NCBI RefSeq assembly: GCF_002506585.1
Contig: NZ_DAXW01000009.1
Location: 322,346-386,345 of the forward strand
DNA length: 64,000 nt
Source: Methanoculleus sp. UBA430
Lineage (GTDB): Archaea > Halobacteriota > Methanomicrobia > Methanomicrobiales > Methanoculleaceae
Reading direction: 5' to 3'
The translations under genes were made by a program, and so were the position numbers. Under the pieces are notes generated by a model. It saw only the letters and a list, made by a program, of their open reading frames with translations. It ran no database searches and was not told the origin of the DNA. Positions 9,320 through 18,279 of this stretch are shown here, in pieces (the first letter of the stretch is position 1; the number at the start of each line of letters is the position of its first letter).

Positions 9320-9571
9320 ATGTCACTCAAGGCTGAGGTCATCGACAAAATATCGGCTCTTCTCACGGCCGCATTCGGCCTGGTCGCCGCTCTCGCATGG
9401 AACGGCGCCATTCAGGAACTTTTCGCGCTGATCTTCGGTGATCAGAGCACGCTCGTTGCAATGTTTGTGTATGCCGTCGTCGTGACGATCATCGCGGTGA
9501 TCGCGGTCATCCTGATCGGCCGCGCCGCAGGGAAGGCAAAAGCAGAAGATGAGGCGGCGGCAAGGCGGTGA
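9320..9571 (+). CDS. Small two-helix membrane protein, DUF5654-like
   Basis: An 83-residue integral membrane protein of unknown role. It has an amphipathic N-terminus (MSLKAEVIDKI), two hydrophobic segments at about residues 11-37 and 45-68 (the second very clear: VYAVVVTIIAVIAVILI), and a charged C-terminal tail rich in K, E, A and R. The sequence resembles the archaeal DUF5654 family, small proteins with a conserved AAFGLVAALAWN segment. A clear TATA box and GGTGA site precede it. It is 61 bases upstream of the first corA, so a shared transcript is possible. Confidence 0.75.
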   Translation: MSLKAEVIDKISALLTAAFGLVAALAWNGAIQELFALIFGDQSTLVAMFVYAVVVTIIAVIAVILIGRAAGKAKAEDEAAARR

Positions 9572-9632
9572 AACCCGGAAATTTCCCCCTTTTTGGCAAC
9601 CATCTCCGACCCGAAAACCGACCTGATCTCCG

Positions 9633-10673
9633 ATGAACCGGCTTGACGACCGACCAGAGGGGCTCATCTACACCGGCACTACTCGTGCGCGACCGGTCAC
9701 CGTCACGGTCATCGACTACGACGAATCCCATCTCGACGAGCGGACCTGCACCCGGCCCGGGGACCTCCGGGCCCTCACCCTCCGCCCGACGGCGGTTACC
9801 TGGATCAACATCGACGGCGTCCACGAGACCGGGATGATCCAGGCAATCGGGGAGGCTGCCGGGATCCACCCGCTGACCCTGGAAGACATCACAAACACCC
9901 GCCAACGCCCGAAGGTCGAGGACTACAGCGAGTATCTCTACGTTGCAGTCCGGATGCTCGCTCCCGACGGCGACGGTGAGTTCTGGAGCGAACAGGTCAG
10001 CCTTGTGCTCGGGAAAGGGTACGTCGCATCGTTCCAGGAGCAGCCGGGGGATGCATTTGAGCGCATCCGGGAGCGCCTGCGTGCCGGGGCGGGACGGCTC
10101 AGGAGCGAGGGGGCGGATTACCTCTTCTACGTCCTGCTGGACACGATCGTCGACGGGTATTTTTCCGTGATCGAGGCATTCGGGGAACGCATCGAGGCGG
10201 TAGAGGAAGAGGTGGTGGCAGATCCCGACCACGAGACCCTGCAGGTGATCTACGCCTTAAAGCGGTCTCTGGTTGCTCTCCGGAGGGCGGTCTGGCCGCT
10301 CCGCGACATGGTGGCAGAACTCGAACGGGGAGAGTCCCCTCAGATCCGGGAACCGACACTCGTCTACTTCCGAGACGTCTACGACCACACCATAGAGGTC
10401 GCCGAGACCGTGGAGACTTACCGTGAGATGATGTCCGGGACCCTCGACGTCTACCTCTCAAGCCAGAGCAGCCGGATGAACGAGATCATGAAGGTCCTCA
10501 CTATCATCGCCACCATCTTCATCCCGCTCACCTTCATCGCCGGGGTCTACGGCATGAACTTCGCGTACATGCCGGAGATCAGCCATCCCTGGGGCTACCC
10601 TCTAGCCCTCGCCTCGATGGCGGCCGTCGCGGGGGTGATGCTCCTCTACTTCAGGAAGAGAGGCTGGATCTGA
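9633..10673 (+). CDS. corA: CorA-family magnesium/cobalt transporter (copy 1)
   Basis: Pentameric divalent cation channel in the cytoplasmic membrane, classically for Mg2+ or Co2+. The 346-residue chain has a long cytoplasmic funnel domain (WINIDGVHETGMIQ, HPLTLEDITNTRQRPKVEDY), a stalk helix, and two C-terminal transmembrane helices with the selectivity-filter motif YGMN between them. It ends in LLYFRKRGWI. It is closely similar along its length to the second copy at 10928 and to the broken copy at 20120-20420. No strong ribosome binding site is seen before the ATG. Confidence 0.95.
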   Translation: MNRLDDRPEGLIYTGTTRARPVTVTVIDYDESHLDERTCTRPGDLRALTLRPTAVTWINIDGVHETGMIQAIGEAAGIHPLTLEDITNTRQRPKVEDYSEYLYVAVRMLAPDGDGEFWSEQVSLVLGKGYVASFQEQPGDAFERIRERLRAGAGRLRSEGADYLFYVLLDTIVDGYFSVIEAFGERIEAVEEEVVADPDHETLQVIYALKRSLVALRRAVWPLRDMVAELERGESPQIREPTLVYFRDVYDHTIEVAETVETYREMMSGTLDVYLSSQSSRMNEIMKVLTIIATIFIPLTFIAGVYGMNFAYMPEISHPWGYPLALASMAAVAGVMLLYFRKRGWI

Positions 10674-10694
10674 TCCGCAGAGGCCTCGGGGAGG

Positions 10695-10716
10695 GGCTCC
10701 CGGTGAGACGGGAGCC
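10695..10716 (+). terminator. Hairpin terminator after corA copy 1
   Basis: GGCTCCCG at 10695-10702 pairs exactly with CGGGAGCC at 10709-10716 around a six-base loop, 22 bases after the corA stop. It is followed by a pyrimidine-rich run. Likely a transcription stop or pause between the two corA genes. Confidence 0.5.
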
Positions 10717-10927
10717 TCTCTTCCCCTCCTGTCTCGTTCATCGGGGGAGAGCGGGGGGATCGGCCCGGCGGTGGCGTTTTATACCATGGGGCGAATGCTC
10801 CCTCCCGGAAGTCACCCCGGATCCGGCGGAGCAGGCGCTCGCGTATCGGGATATCCCGATCGAATGCGAGAGGGCGGATCAGCCCCGGGTGGCCCCCATC
10901 TCCGGGGCAAACAGTCCGGAGGTGAAG

Positions 10928-11926
10928 ATGCAGCCGGAAGAATCCTGTCAGATACTACCGATCCGGGTGATGGACTACACGGAGGACCGTATTGAGGAGC
11001 ACGAATGCATCGAACTCACGAAGGCCTGGTCGTGGATCAGCCGGGAGACGGTCACCTGGATCGACGTCGTCGGGGTGCCGGAGCATGACGAACTCGTGGT
11101 GCTGGGAGAACAGGCAGGCATCCACCCGCTCACGATGGAGGATATCACAGTCCCTGACCAGCGGCCGAAGGTAGAAGAGTTCGGAACCTACGTCGCCGTC
11201 ATCGCGAGGATGCTCTCGGAGAGAGACGGCAGGGTCGCAAGCGAGCAGGTCAGCCTGATCTTCGGGGAGAACTACGTCATAACGTTCCGCGAGCAGCCCT
11301 TCCAGGTCTTCGAACTGGTCAGGGGACGGCTCAGGAACGAACTGAGCGTCCTCCGGGGCATGGGACCGGATTATCTCACCTACGCGCTCCTTGACGCCAT
11401 CGTGAGTGTTTACCTCGCCATCCTCGACACAGTCGACGACCGGGTGGAAGACCTCCAGGGCAGGGTTCTGGCTTCCGCGGACCCGCTTGCCTTAAAACAG
11501 ATCTACGAACTCAAGGAAGACCTCCTGACCATCCGGAGAGCGGCCGTTCCGGCACGCGAGGTTCTTGGGTCGCTCGCAAGCCGGGAGTTGAGCCTTGTCC
11601 GGAGGGAGACGATCCCGTACTTCAGGGACACATACGACCGGTGCATCCAGGCGGCAGAAGTTGCGGAGTATACCAGAGATACCCTCTCCGGCGTGATGGA
11701 TCTCCACACCTCGAACCAGAACAACCGGCTCGCCGAGATCACGACGATCCTCACCATCGTCGCGAGCATCTTCATCCCTTTAAGTTTCATCACCGGGTTT
11801 TATGGGATGAATCTCAGGAACATACCGCTCGAAGACTCGCCCCTGGGGTATCCTCTCGTCCTCCTCCTCATGCTGGGTGTCGCGTTCGCGATGCTCCTCT
11901 ACTTCAGGAAGAAAGAGTGGATCTGA
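10928..11926 (+). CDS. corA: CorA-family magnesium/cobalt transporter (copy 2)
   Basis: Second intact CorA channel, 332 residues, same architecture as copy 1: cytoplasmic funnel (WIDVVGVPEHDEL, HPLTMEDITVPDQRPKVEEF), stalk, two terminal transmembrane helices with YGMN, and the ending LLYFRKKEWI. The frame is open back to 10703, but the ATG at 10928 is chosen because a near-perfect GGAGGTGA ribosome binding site sits just upstream and the upstream translation has no similarity to CorA. A TATA-like TTTTATAC lies near 10777. The acs cluster starts 132 bases downstream. CorA supplies Mg2+ or Co2+; a role in feeding cobalt to the corrinoid protein next door is speculative. Confidence 0.95.
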   Translation: MQPEESCQILPIRVMDYTEDRIEEHECIELTKAWSWISRETVTWIDVVGVPEHDELVVLGEQAGIHPLTMEDITVPDQRPKVEEFGTYVAVIARMLSERDGRVASEQVSLIFGENYVITFREQPFQVFELVRGRLRNELSVLRGMGPDYLTYALLDAIVSVYLAILDTVDDRVEDLQGRVLASADPLALKQIYELKEDLLTIRRAAVPAREVLGSLASRELSLVRRETIPYFRDTYDRCIQAAEVAEYTRDTLSGVMDLHTSNQNNRLAEITTILTIVASIFIPLSFITGFYGMNLRNIPLEDSPLGYPLVLLLMLGVAFAMLLYFRKKEWI

Positions 11927-11945
11927 CGCTGATCCCGGACGGTTC

Positions 11946-11972
11946 CCGGCAACCGGCAGCGCGTGTTGCCGG
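11946..11972 (+). terminator. Stem-loop between corA copy 2 and acsB
   Basis: CCGGCAAC at 11946-11953 pairs with GTTGCCGG at 11965-11972 around an 11-base loop, 20 bases after the corA stop. Likely ends the corA transcript before the acs promoter. Confidence 0.45.
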
Positions 11973-12011
11973 AGAAACCCCAGGACCGCGGTGGCCGCCG
12001 CTTTGCACGGA

Positions 12012-12026
12012 AACAATCATTTATGA
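12012..12026 (+). promoter_or_regulatory. Possible TATA element of the acs cluster
   Basis: The AT-rich stretch around CATTTATGA is the only TATA-like element in the GC-rich 132-base gap between corA and acsB. It would start transcription roughly 15 bases before the ATG at 12059. Weak match, so low certainty. Confidence 0.3.
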
Positions 12027-12058
12027 CCGTGCGCAGAGTATCACCTGCTGATAGCATC

Positions 12059-14095
12059 ATGAAGGATAGACTCACGGACTCTCTTGCTACGGCGATAGAG
12101 CACGGCCGCACCGGCCTCGATGCGAGGATGCAGGCACTCTCCGGGAAGCTCGCCTACGCGGACACGGCATATGCCCTCCCCGTGACCTACGCCGTCACCG
12201 GCATCGCCGTGCGGGACGCGGACGGAGCGCGCGAGGCATACCGGCAGTCCGGCAGCAACCTCCTCGTCGCCTGCGAGTGCCTGATGGCCGGCGAAGGCGG
12301 CGTGGAGATCCCCTACACAGGTTTCATCCCGGACGCAGTCCTCCGGAGGCTCGGTTACACCCTGGTCGACGGGAGCGTCACGGGCCTCGGCCTCCTGGTC
12401 GGGACGCCGGAGAGCCCCGACGCCGCCGCGGCGATCTGCCGGGAGATGCAGGAGAAGTACCTGCTCACCTTCCTTGCCGGCGGGGTCGTGGAGGCGCTCT
12501 CCGGCGCCGGCGTCCGCCTGGGGCTGGATTACCGCCTGGTGCCGCTCGGTCCGGAGAGCGCCCGGGGCATCCACTTCGCCGACATCCTCGCCCGGGTCGC
12601 GATGATGTTTGGGGGGGTGCAGCCGGGAGACGTTCACTCCCTGCTCGGCTACGCCGCCGAACGGGCGAAGGCGTTCGTGATCGCATTTCCGGGCCTCACC
12701 GACGAAGAGGCCGCGTTCGTCGACGCCCTGCGGGTGCTCGGGATACCGATCCTCGCGGCCGGCAAGGGCTACGAGGGAGGGGAGTGGATACCGGTCGCTC
12801 CCGCAACGGCGGTCCGGACCGGCATGGACCTCCGGGGGATCCGGGTCACGGTCACGGCGATCCCGATACCCATGGCCTGCTCCCCCGCGTTCGAGGGGAA
12901 GAGCATCCGCAAAGAGGAGATGTACGTGGAGTTCGGCGGCGGGAGGACCCCTGCCTTCGAGCTCCTCCGGATGCGGCCCCGCGAGGAGGTGAAGGACGGG
13001 AAGGTCACCGTCGTCGGACCGGAGGTCGACGCCGTCCCGGCAGGCGCCGCCCTCCCGCTCGCGATCCTGGTGGACGTCGCCGGCGCGAGGATGAGAGCGG
13101 ACTACGAACCGGTGCTCGAGCGGCGGATCCATACCTTCGTCAACTACGGCGAGGGGTCCTGGCACGTTGCGCAGCGGGACCTCATCTGGGTCAGGCTCTC
13201 GAAAGAGGCAGTGGCGAAAGGCGTCAGGATCCGGGACATCGGGACGTTGCTTGCCCACAAACTCAAGGCGGAGTTTCCGGACCACATCGACGCGGTCCAG
13301 GTGACGCTGGTCACCGACAGGCAGAAGGTCGAGGGGATGCTTTCGGAGGCGCGGGAGGCCTACGCACGGCGCGACGAGCGGATTAGCGGCATGAAGGATG
13401 AGGATGTGGAGACCTTCTACTCCTGCACCCTCTGCCAGACGTTCGCCCCGAACCATGTCTGCGTCATCACGCCGGAACGGCCGGCGCTCTGCGGGGCAAT
13501 CACCTGGCTCGACGCCCGGGTTGCCCACGAGATCGCTCCCGCCGGGGCGAACCAGCCGGTCCCGAAGGGGGAGACGGTCGATGCCGTCTGCGGTGAGTTT
13601 GCGGGGGTGAACCGGTTCGTAAAGAAGGCATCCCACGGTGAGGTCGACCGGATCTCCCTCTACAGCATGATCGAGAACCCGATGACCGCCTGCGGGTGCT
13701 TCGAGTGCATCGCGGCCATCGTGCCGGAGGTGAACGGGATTCTCGTCGTCAGCCGCGACTTCACGGGGGAGACCCCGCTCGGGATGACCTTCTCGACGCT
13801 CGCGGGGACGATCGGGGGCGGCGCGCAGACGCCGGGGTTCATCGGCATCTCAAAGAACTATATCCTGAGCGACAGGTTCCTCCAGGCCGAGAACGGTATT
13901 ACGCGGGTGGTCTGGATGCCGGCCTCCTTAAAAGAGGAACTCGGAGACCGGCTGCGGGAGAAACTTGCTGCACTGGGGATGCCGGACCTCTTTGCGAAGA
14001 TCGCGGACGAGGTCTCGGCGCCGACGATCGAGGACCTCGTCGCGTTTCTCGAGCGCGTCGATCATCCCGCACTCGCGATGAGGTCGCTGATCTAG
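12059..14095 (+). CDS. acsB: Acetyl-CoA synthase, bacterial-type with N-terminal domain
   Basis: Condenses CO, a corrinoid-bound methyl group and coenzyme A to acetyl-CoA (or the reverse) at the Ni-Ni-4Fe4S A cluster. All A-cluster ligands are present with spacing identical to the Moorella enzyme: C456, C459, C468 and C478 with phenylalanine F462, and the CGC pair at 545-547. The 678-residue length includes about 260 residues ahead of the catalytic half. That region corresponds to the CODH-binding, tunnel-bearing domain of bacterial AcsB, which archaeal CdhC (about 470 residues) lacks. The ATG at 12059 is chosen because an AT-rich element lies upstream and the longer frame from 11963 begins with unrelated residues. 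It is the first gene of a six-gene cluster. Acquisition from bacteria is inferred. No CODH gene is adjacent. Confidence 0.93.
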   Translation: MKDRLTDSLATAIEHGRTGLDARMQALSGKLAYADTAYALPVTYAVTGIAVRDADGAREAYRQSGSNLLVACECLMAGEGGVEIPYTGFIPDAVLRRLGYTLVDGSVTGLGLLVGTPESPDAAAAICREMQEKYLLTFLAGGVVEALSGAGVRLGLDYRLVPLGPESARGIHFADILARVAMMFGGVQPGDVHSLLGYAAERAKAFVIAFPGLTDEEAAFVDALRVLGIPILAAGKGYEGGEWIPVAPATAVRTGMDLRGIRVTVTAIPIPMACSPAFEGKSIRKEEMYVEFGGGRTPAFELLRMRPREEVKDGKVTVVGPEVDAVPAGAALPLAILVDVAGARMRADYEPVLERRIHTFVNYGEGSWHVAQRDLIWVRLSKEAVAKGVRIRDIGTLLAHKLKAEFPDHIDAVQVTLVTDRQKVEGMLSEAREAYARRDERISGMKDEDVETFYSCTLCQTFAPNHVCVITPERPALCGAITWLDARVAHEIAPAGANQPVPKGETVDAVCGEFAGVNRFVKKASHGEVDRISLYSMIENPMTACGCFECIAAIVPEVNGILVVSRDFTGETPLGMTFSTLAGTIGGGAQTPGFIGISKNYILSDRFLQAENGITRVVWMPASLKEELGDRLREKLAALGMPDLFAKIADEVSAPTIEDLVAFLERVDHPALAMRSLI

Positions 14096-14107
14096 GAGGG
14101 ATGGTGC

Positions 14108-15019
14108 GTGACAGAGCAGAGTGACGAGGGATTGACGATCCGCGAGGTGCGTCTCGGCGCCACGCGGGAGGAAGGGGGAACCAGGGAGGTCTCCTACGTG
14201 ATCGGGGGCGAGCGGGATCTCCCGTTCTCCGGAGACGGGGCCGGACGGCCTCTGGTGGCGCTTGAGATCTGCGACGACCCCCGGTTCTGGCCGCCGGTCG
14301 TCCGCGACTACGTGGGCGACCTCGCGAACGACACCGCTGAGTGGGCGCGGGCCGCAGAGCGCACCTACGGCGCAGACCTGGTGCGGCTGAACTTCACGAG
14401 CACGAAACAGCGCGGATTCGATGCGTTCGACGCGATCGCCGCGACGACGGAGGAGGTGCTCGCGGCGACGGCCCGGCCCCTGATTGTCGAGGGGAGCAAC
14501 GAACCGGAACTCGACAGCGAGGTCTTCCGCCGCTGCGGGGAGGCGGGTGAGGGCGAGCGGCTCCTCCTCGGAACCGCAGAGGCCGACCGCTACCGGAGCG
14601 TCGCGGCGGCGGCGCTGGCATACGGTCACGCGGTGATCGCCCAGTCGCCGATCGACGTCAACCTGGCGAAGCAACTGAACATCCTCCTCCGCGAGACCGG
14701 CGTGCCGCAGGACCGGATCGTGATCGACCCCTACGCGGGGGCGCTCGGCTACGGGTTCGAGTACTCCTACTCGGTGATGGAGCGGATCAGGCTCGCCGCC
14801 CTCTCCGGCGATGCGGACCTCGCGATGCCGATGATCTGCGCCCCCACCGACACCCTCTCGGTCCGGGAGGTGCGAGAGGCCGCACCGGCGGATCAGGAGG
14901 CGATGGCGGTTGCCTGGGAGTTCTACACCGCCTACGCCGCCATTGTCGCCGGCGCGTCGATCGTCTGCGTCCGCCACCCGCTGACCGTGGAGAGGCTGAA
15001 GGCGGCCCTGGAGGGCTGA
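14108..15019 (+). CDS. acsD: Corrinoid iron-sulfur protein small subunit (acetyl-CoA pathway)
   Basis: TIM-barrel partner of AcsC. Together they carry the methyl group on a cobamide between tetrahydropterin and acetyl-CoA synthase. The 303-residue sequence has family motifs LVALEICDDP, LVRLNFTSTK, IVEGSNEPELD, QSPIDVNLAKQLNILL and IDPYAGALGYGFEYS. Its length fits bacterial AcsD; archaeal CdhD is longer with an N-terminal extension. A GTG start at 14108 is taken because an AGGAGG ribosome binding site ends about eight bases upstream. An ATG at 14101 is in another frame. It lies 12 bases after acsB and 3 bases before acsC. Confidence 0.94.
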   Translation: MTEQSDEGLTIREVRLGATREEGGTREVSYVIGGERDLPFSGDGAGRPLVALEICDDPRFWPPVVRDYVGDLANDTAEWARAAERTYGADLVRLNFTSTKQRGFDAFDAIAATTEEVLAATARPLIVEGSNEPELDSEVFRRCGEAGEGERLLLGTAEADRYRSVAAAALAYGHAVIAQSPIDVNLAKQLNILLRETGVPQDRIVIDPYAGALGYGFEYSYSVMERIRLAALSGDADLAMPMICAPTDTLSVREVREAAPADQEAMAVAWEFYTAYAAIVAGASIVCVRHPLTVERLKAALEG

Positions 15020-15022
15020 AGC

Positions 15023-16357
15023 ATGGCGATGAAAGCGCTCGACATCTACAAGCACCTCCCGAAGACGAACTGCAAGAAGTGCGGGTACCCCACCTGCCTT
15101 GCCTTCGCCATGAAACTCGCCGTCGGAAAGGCGGAGGTCGAGGCCTGCCCGGACCTCGACCCCGACACGAAGAGCCTCCTCGGCGGGGTGACCCGGCCGC
15201 CGGTCCGGCTCGTCACCATCGGCGCAGGCGAGCGGTCGATCGCGGTCGGCGAGGAGTTTGTTCTCTTCCGGCACGAGAAGACCTTCTACCACCCGCCCGG
15301 CATCATGGTGCAGGTCTCCGATACCTGGCCGGAGGACGAGGTGCGCTCCGTCGTGGAGACGGTGAAAGAGACCGTCGTCCAGCGGGTGGGGCAGGACCTC
15401 GTCGTGAATGGGGTGGCGGTGAAGTACGAGAGCAACCGTCCCGAACGGTTCGCAGCGACCGTGGCGCTCGCCGGGGGCGGGAGCACCCTCCCCCTGGTGC
15501 TGATCGCCAGCGACCCCGCAGCCTTTGAGGCGGGCCTCGCGGTCGCGGGACACTACCGGCCGCTGGTCCACGCCGCGACCGAAGAGAATTGGGAGGGCCT
15601 CGCTGCCCTCACGAAGCGCTACGGGTGTCCTCTCGCCGTCCGGGCCGCCGGTCCCGCCGAACTCGCCAGCCTCGCCGGGAAGTGCGCGGAGGCAGGGACC
15701 CCGGACCTCGTGCTCGACCCCGCACCGTCGTCGCTCGCCGGCTTCATCGCCACTGCAACGGAGATCCGGAGATCCGCTATCGGGCGGACCGAACCGGCGC
15801 TCGGGTATCCCCTCTACCTCGACGCCGGAGCCTTCGGAAAGACCGATGCGGCCCTTGCGGCGGGTATCCTGAAGTACGCGGGGATCATCGTCACCCCCCC
15901 GCTCGCCTCCGCCTCGCGCGAGGCGGCGCTCACCCTGCGGCAGAACATCTACACCGACCCGCAGAAGCCCATCCAGGTGACGCCGGGCATCTACCCGATC
16001 AATGAGCCCGGACCGGACGCCCCGATCCTCCTCACGGTGAACTTCTCGCTCACCTACTTCACGCTGCTCGGCTATCTCGAAGCGTCCCGGATACCCTGCT
16101 ACCTCTTCATCGCGGACACGGAAGGGCTCTCGGTCCTCACGGCCGTCGCCGGCGGGAAACTGACCGAGACCCTCGTCGCCGACTCGCTTAAGAAGTTCGG
16201 CGTCGCGGACCTGGTGGACCACCGGCTGCTCGTCATCCCCGGTTACGCAGCCCCGCTCTCCGGGAAGATCGAGGACGCGACCGGCTGGAAGGTGCTGGTC
16301 GGCCCCCGGGATGCGGCCGATCTTCCCGGATACCTGGAGAAGGAGTGGAAGGCCTGA
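15023..16357 (+). CDS. acsC: Corrinoid iron-sulfur protein large subunit
   Basis: Cobamide-binding subunit with an N-terminal 4Fe-4S domain that re-reduces cobalt. The 444-residue protein places cysteines at 17, 20, 25 and 42, exactly the positions known for the Moorella large subunit. A TIM barrel and a C-terminal Rossmann-like corrinoid domain (ILLTVNFSLTYF, then IPCYLFIADTEGLSVLTA) follow. Length equals the bacterial protein. It overlaps the next gene by one base (TGATG). Given the cluster, its methyl group could go to acetyl-CoA synthase or to the methionine synthase-like protein encoded two genes on. Confidence 0.95.
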   Translation: MAMKALDIYKHLPKTNCKKCGYPTCLAFAMKLAVGKAEVEACPDLDPDTKSLLGGVTRPPVRLVTIGAGERSIAVGEEFVLFRHEKTFYHPPGIMVQVSDTWPEDEVRSVVETVKETVVQRVGQDLVVNGVAVKYESNRPERFAATVALAGGGSTLPLVLIASDPAAFEAGLAVAGHYRPLVHAATEENWEGLAALTKRYGCPLAVRAAGPAELASLAGKCAEAGTPDLVLDPAPSSLAGFIATATEIRRSAIGRTEPALGYPLYLDAGAFGKTDAALAAGILKYAGIIVTPPLASASREAALTLRQNIYTDPQKPIQVTPGIYPINEPGPDAPILLTVNFSLTYFTLLGYLEASRIPCYLFIADTEGLSVLTAVAGGKLTETLVADSLKKFGVADLVDHRLLVIPGYAAPLSGKIEDATGWKVLVGPRDAADLPGYLEKEWKA

Positions 16358-18279
16358 TGCCGACCGTGACGTTCCTCCCCGGCTACCGGAAGGCGACCGT
16401 GCCGGAGGGGGCAACCCTCCTCGACGCGGCCCGCGCTGCCGGCCTCTCCATGAACGTGGTCTGCGGCGGAGAGGGTAAGTGCGGGAAGTGCCAGGTCTAC
16501 GTAAAAGACGGCACGGTATCGTTCGACCGCGAGAAGTACCGCCGGTTCTTCTCGGACGAGGAGATCGCCCGTGGGGCATGCCTTGCCTGCCAGGCGACCG
16601 TCGCCGGCGACGTCCAGGTCGAGGTCCCGGCCGGGTCGCTCATCGAGGAGCAAAAGATCCTCGTCGAGGTCCCGGGCATGAAGGAGATCCCGCTCAACCC
16701 CACCGTCAGGAAGTATGAGGTCCGCCTCGAACCGCCGTCCCTTGAGGACACGACCCCCGACCTCGCCCGCCTGCTCGAAGGGGTCGAACGGCAGAGCGGG
16801 CCGCCCCCGAACAGGGTCTACGCGCCGCTCGGCGTCCTCTGCTACCTCCCGCAGGTGCTCCGCCGGAGCGGGTGGCACGTGACCGCCACGGTCGCCCTGG
16901 TCCCCGGCGGCTACCGCCTGAGCAGCGTGGACGAGGGCGACACCACGGGGAGGCTCTACGGGGTGGCGGTGGATCTCGGGACGACCACGATCGTGGCCTA
17001 CCTCTGGAGTCTCGTCGACGGGCGGATCCTTGCTACGGCATCGAACTACAACCGCCAGATCTCCTGCGGCGAGGATATCCTCTCGCGGGTGAACTTCTCC
17101 CGCAGAAGCGGCCTTACCCGACTGCAGCAACTTGCGGCGGAGAGCATCAACGAGGCCCTGACGACCGCCGCCGATGCCGCGGGGATCGACCGCGAGGAGA
17201 TCTTTGAGGTGATGATCGCCGGGAACACGGTGATGACCCACCTCCTCCTCGGGATCGACCCCGGCTACATGATCGCGGAACCCTACGTCCCGGTCGTGCG
17301 CCGGATGCTCTCGACGGCCGCCGGGCGGATCGGCATCGCGGCCCACCCAAACGCCGGGGTCTACACCTTCCCGGCGGTCTCGAACTTCATCGGCGGCGAC
17401 ATCATCGCCGATATCCTGGCCACCGGGATGGCCGAGCGCGAGGAGGCCACGCTCATGGTGGACATCGGCACGAACTTCGAGGCCGTGCTCGGCAACAGCG
17501 ACTGGATGCTCTCCTGCGCGGGCGCGGCCGGGCCGGCCCTGGAGGGCGGGGAAGTGCTCTTCGGGATGCGGGCAAACCCGGGCGCGATCGAGCGGGTCCG
17601 GATCGACCCCGATACCCTCGCGCCGTCGTTCTCGACGATCAACGGCGTCCGGCCGCGGGGAATCTGCGGCTCGGGCCTCATCGACCTGCTCGCGGAGCTC
17701 TTCCGCGCCTGCGTCATCGACCGGACGGGAGGGATCAACCTGGAGCTTGACCATCCCCGGGTCCGGAAGGGGCAGTATTACCCGGAGTTCGTCGTGGCCT
17801 GGAAAGAGGAAACGTCGATCGGGAAGGATATCGTCATCACCGAGAACGACATCAAGAACCTGATCATGAGCAAGGCGGCAATCCACGCCGCCTGCATGAC
17901 GCTCCTCGACGCAGCAGGCCTTGCGCCCACCGATATCGGCAGGGTCTGCTTCTCGGGAGCGTTCGGGAACTACCTCAACAAGGAGAACGCCGTCACCATC
18001 GGTCTGATTCCGGAAACCCCACCGGAACGTGTCGGAAACATCGGGAACGGGGCGATCACCGGCGCGAACATCGCCCTCGTCGACCGCAGGCGAAGGAAGG
18101 AGCTCGACGGGCTCGCCCGGCGGATCACCTACATCGAACTGAACGCGGACCCGTCGTTCATGGACCGGTATACGTCGAGCTGTTTCCTGCCGCACACCGA
18201 CTTTGCGCTCTTCCCGCACGTGCAGCAGACGCTTGAGGCGTGCCGGGCGAGGCAGGGGGTGAGGTCATGGCAGGCATGA
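16357..18279 (+). CDS. acsV: Reductive activator of corrinoid proteins (RACo-like, AcsV)
   Basis: ATP-dependent repair reductase that returns inactive Co(II) corrinoid to Co(I). The 640-residue protein starts with a plant-type 2Fe-2S ferredoxin domain (cysteines in VVCGGEGKCGKC and GACLAC, residues about 30-70). A linker follows, then an actin-like ATPase domain with GVAVDLGTTTI (about residue 206), AGNTVMTHLLLGI, LMVDIGTNFE and CFSGAFGNYL. The end matches the RACo C-terminal domain. ATG at 16357 overlaps the acsC stop; a GTG at 16345 is an alternative. RACo proteins are known for CFeSP and for methyltransferase corrinoid proteins. The position here assigns it to AcsCD. Confidence 0.92.
   Translation: MPTVTFLPGYRKATVPEGATLLDAARAAGLSMNVVCGGEGKCGKCQVYVKDGTVSFDREKYRRFFSDEEIARGACLACQATVAGDVQVEVPAGSLIEEQKILVEVPGMKEIPLNPTVRKYEVRLEPPSLEDTTPDLARLLEGVERQSGPPPNRVYAPLGVLCYLPQVLRRSGWHVTATVALVPGGYRLSSVDEGDTTGRLYGVAVDLGTTTIVAYLWSLVDGRILATASNYNRQISCGEDILSRVNFSRRSGLTRLQQLAAESINEALTTAADAAGIDREEIFEVMIAGNTVMTHLLLGIDPGYMIAEPYVPVVRRMLSTAAGRIGIAAHPNAGVYTFPAVSNFIGGDIIADILATGMAEREEATLMVDIGTNFEAVLGNSDWMLSCAGAAGPALEGGEVLFGMRANPGAIERVRIDPDTLAPSFSTINGVRPRGICGSGLIDLLAELFRACVIDRTGGINLELDHPRVRKGQYYPEFVVAWKEETSIGKDIVITENDIKNLIMSKAAIHAACMTLLDAAGLAPTDIGRVCFSGAFGNYLNKENAVTIGLIPETPPERVGNIGNGAITGANIALVDRRRRKELDGLARRITYIELNADPSFMDRYTSSCFLPHTDFALFPHVQQTLEACRARQGVRSWQA

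Noticed and set aside
12059..14095. Archaeal CdhC as the name for the acetyl-CoA synthase
   Set aside because: CdhC lacks the roughly 260-residue N-terminal domain seen here. The bacterial AcsB type fits better.
13928..16579. 883-residue minus-strand frame across acsD and acsC
   Set aside because: Antisense artefact of strong GC codon bias. The plus strand encodes recognised proteins with overlapping starts and intact motifs.
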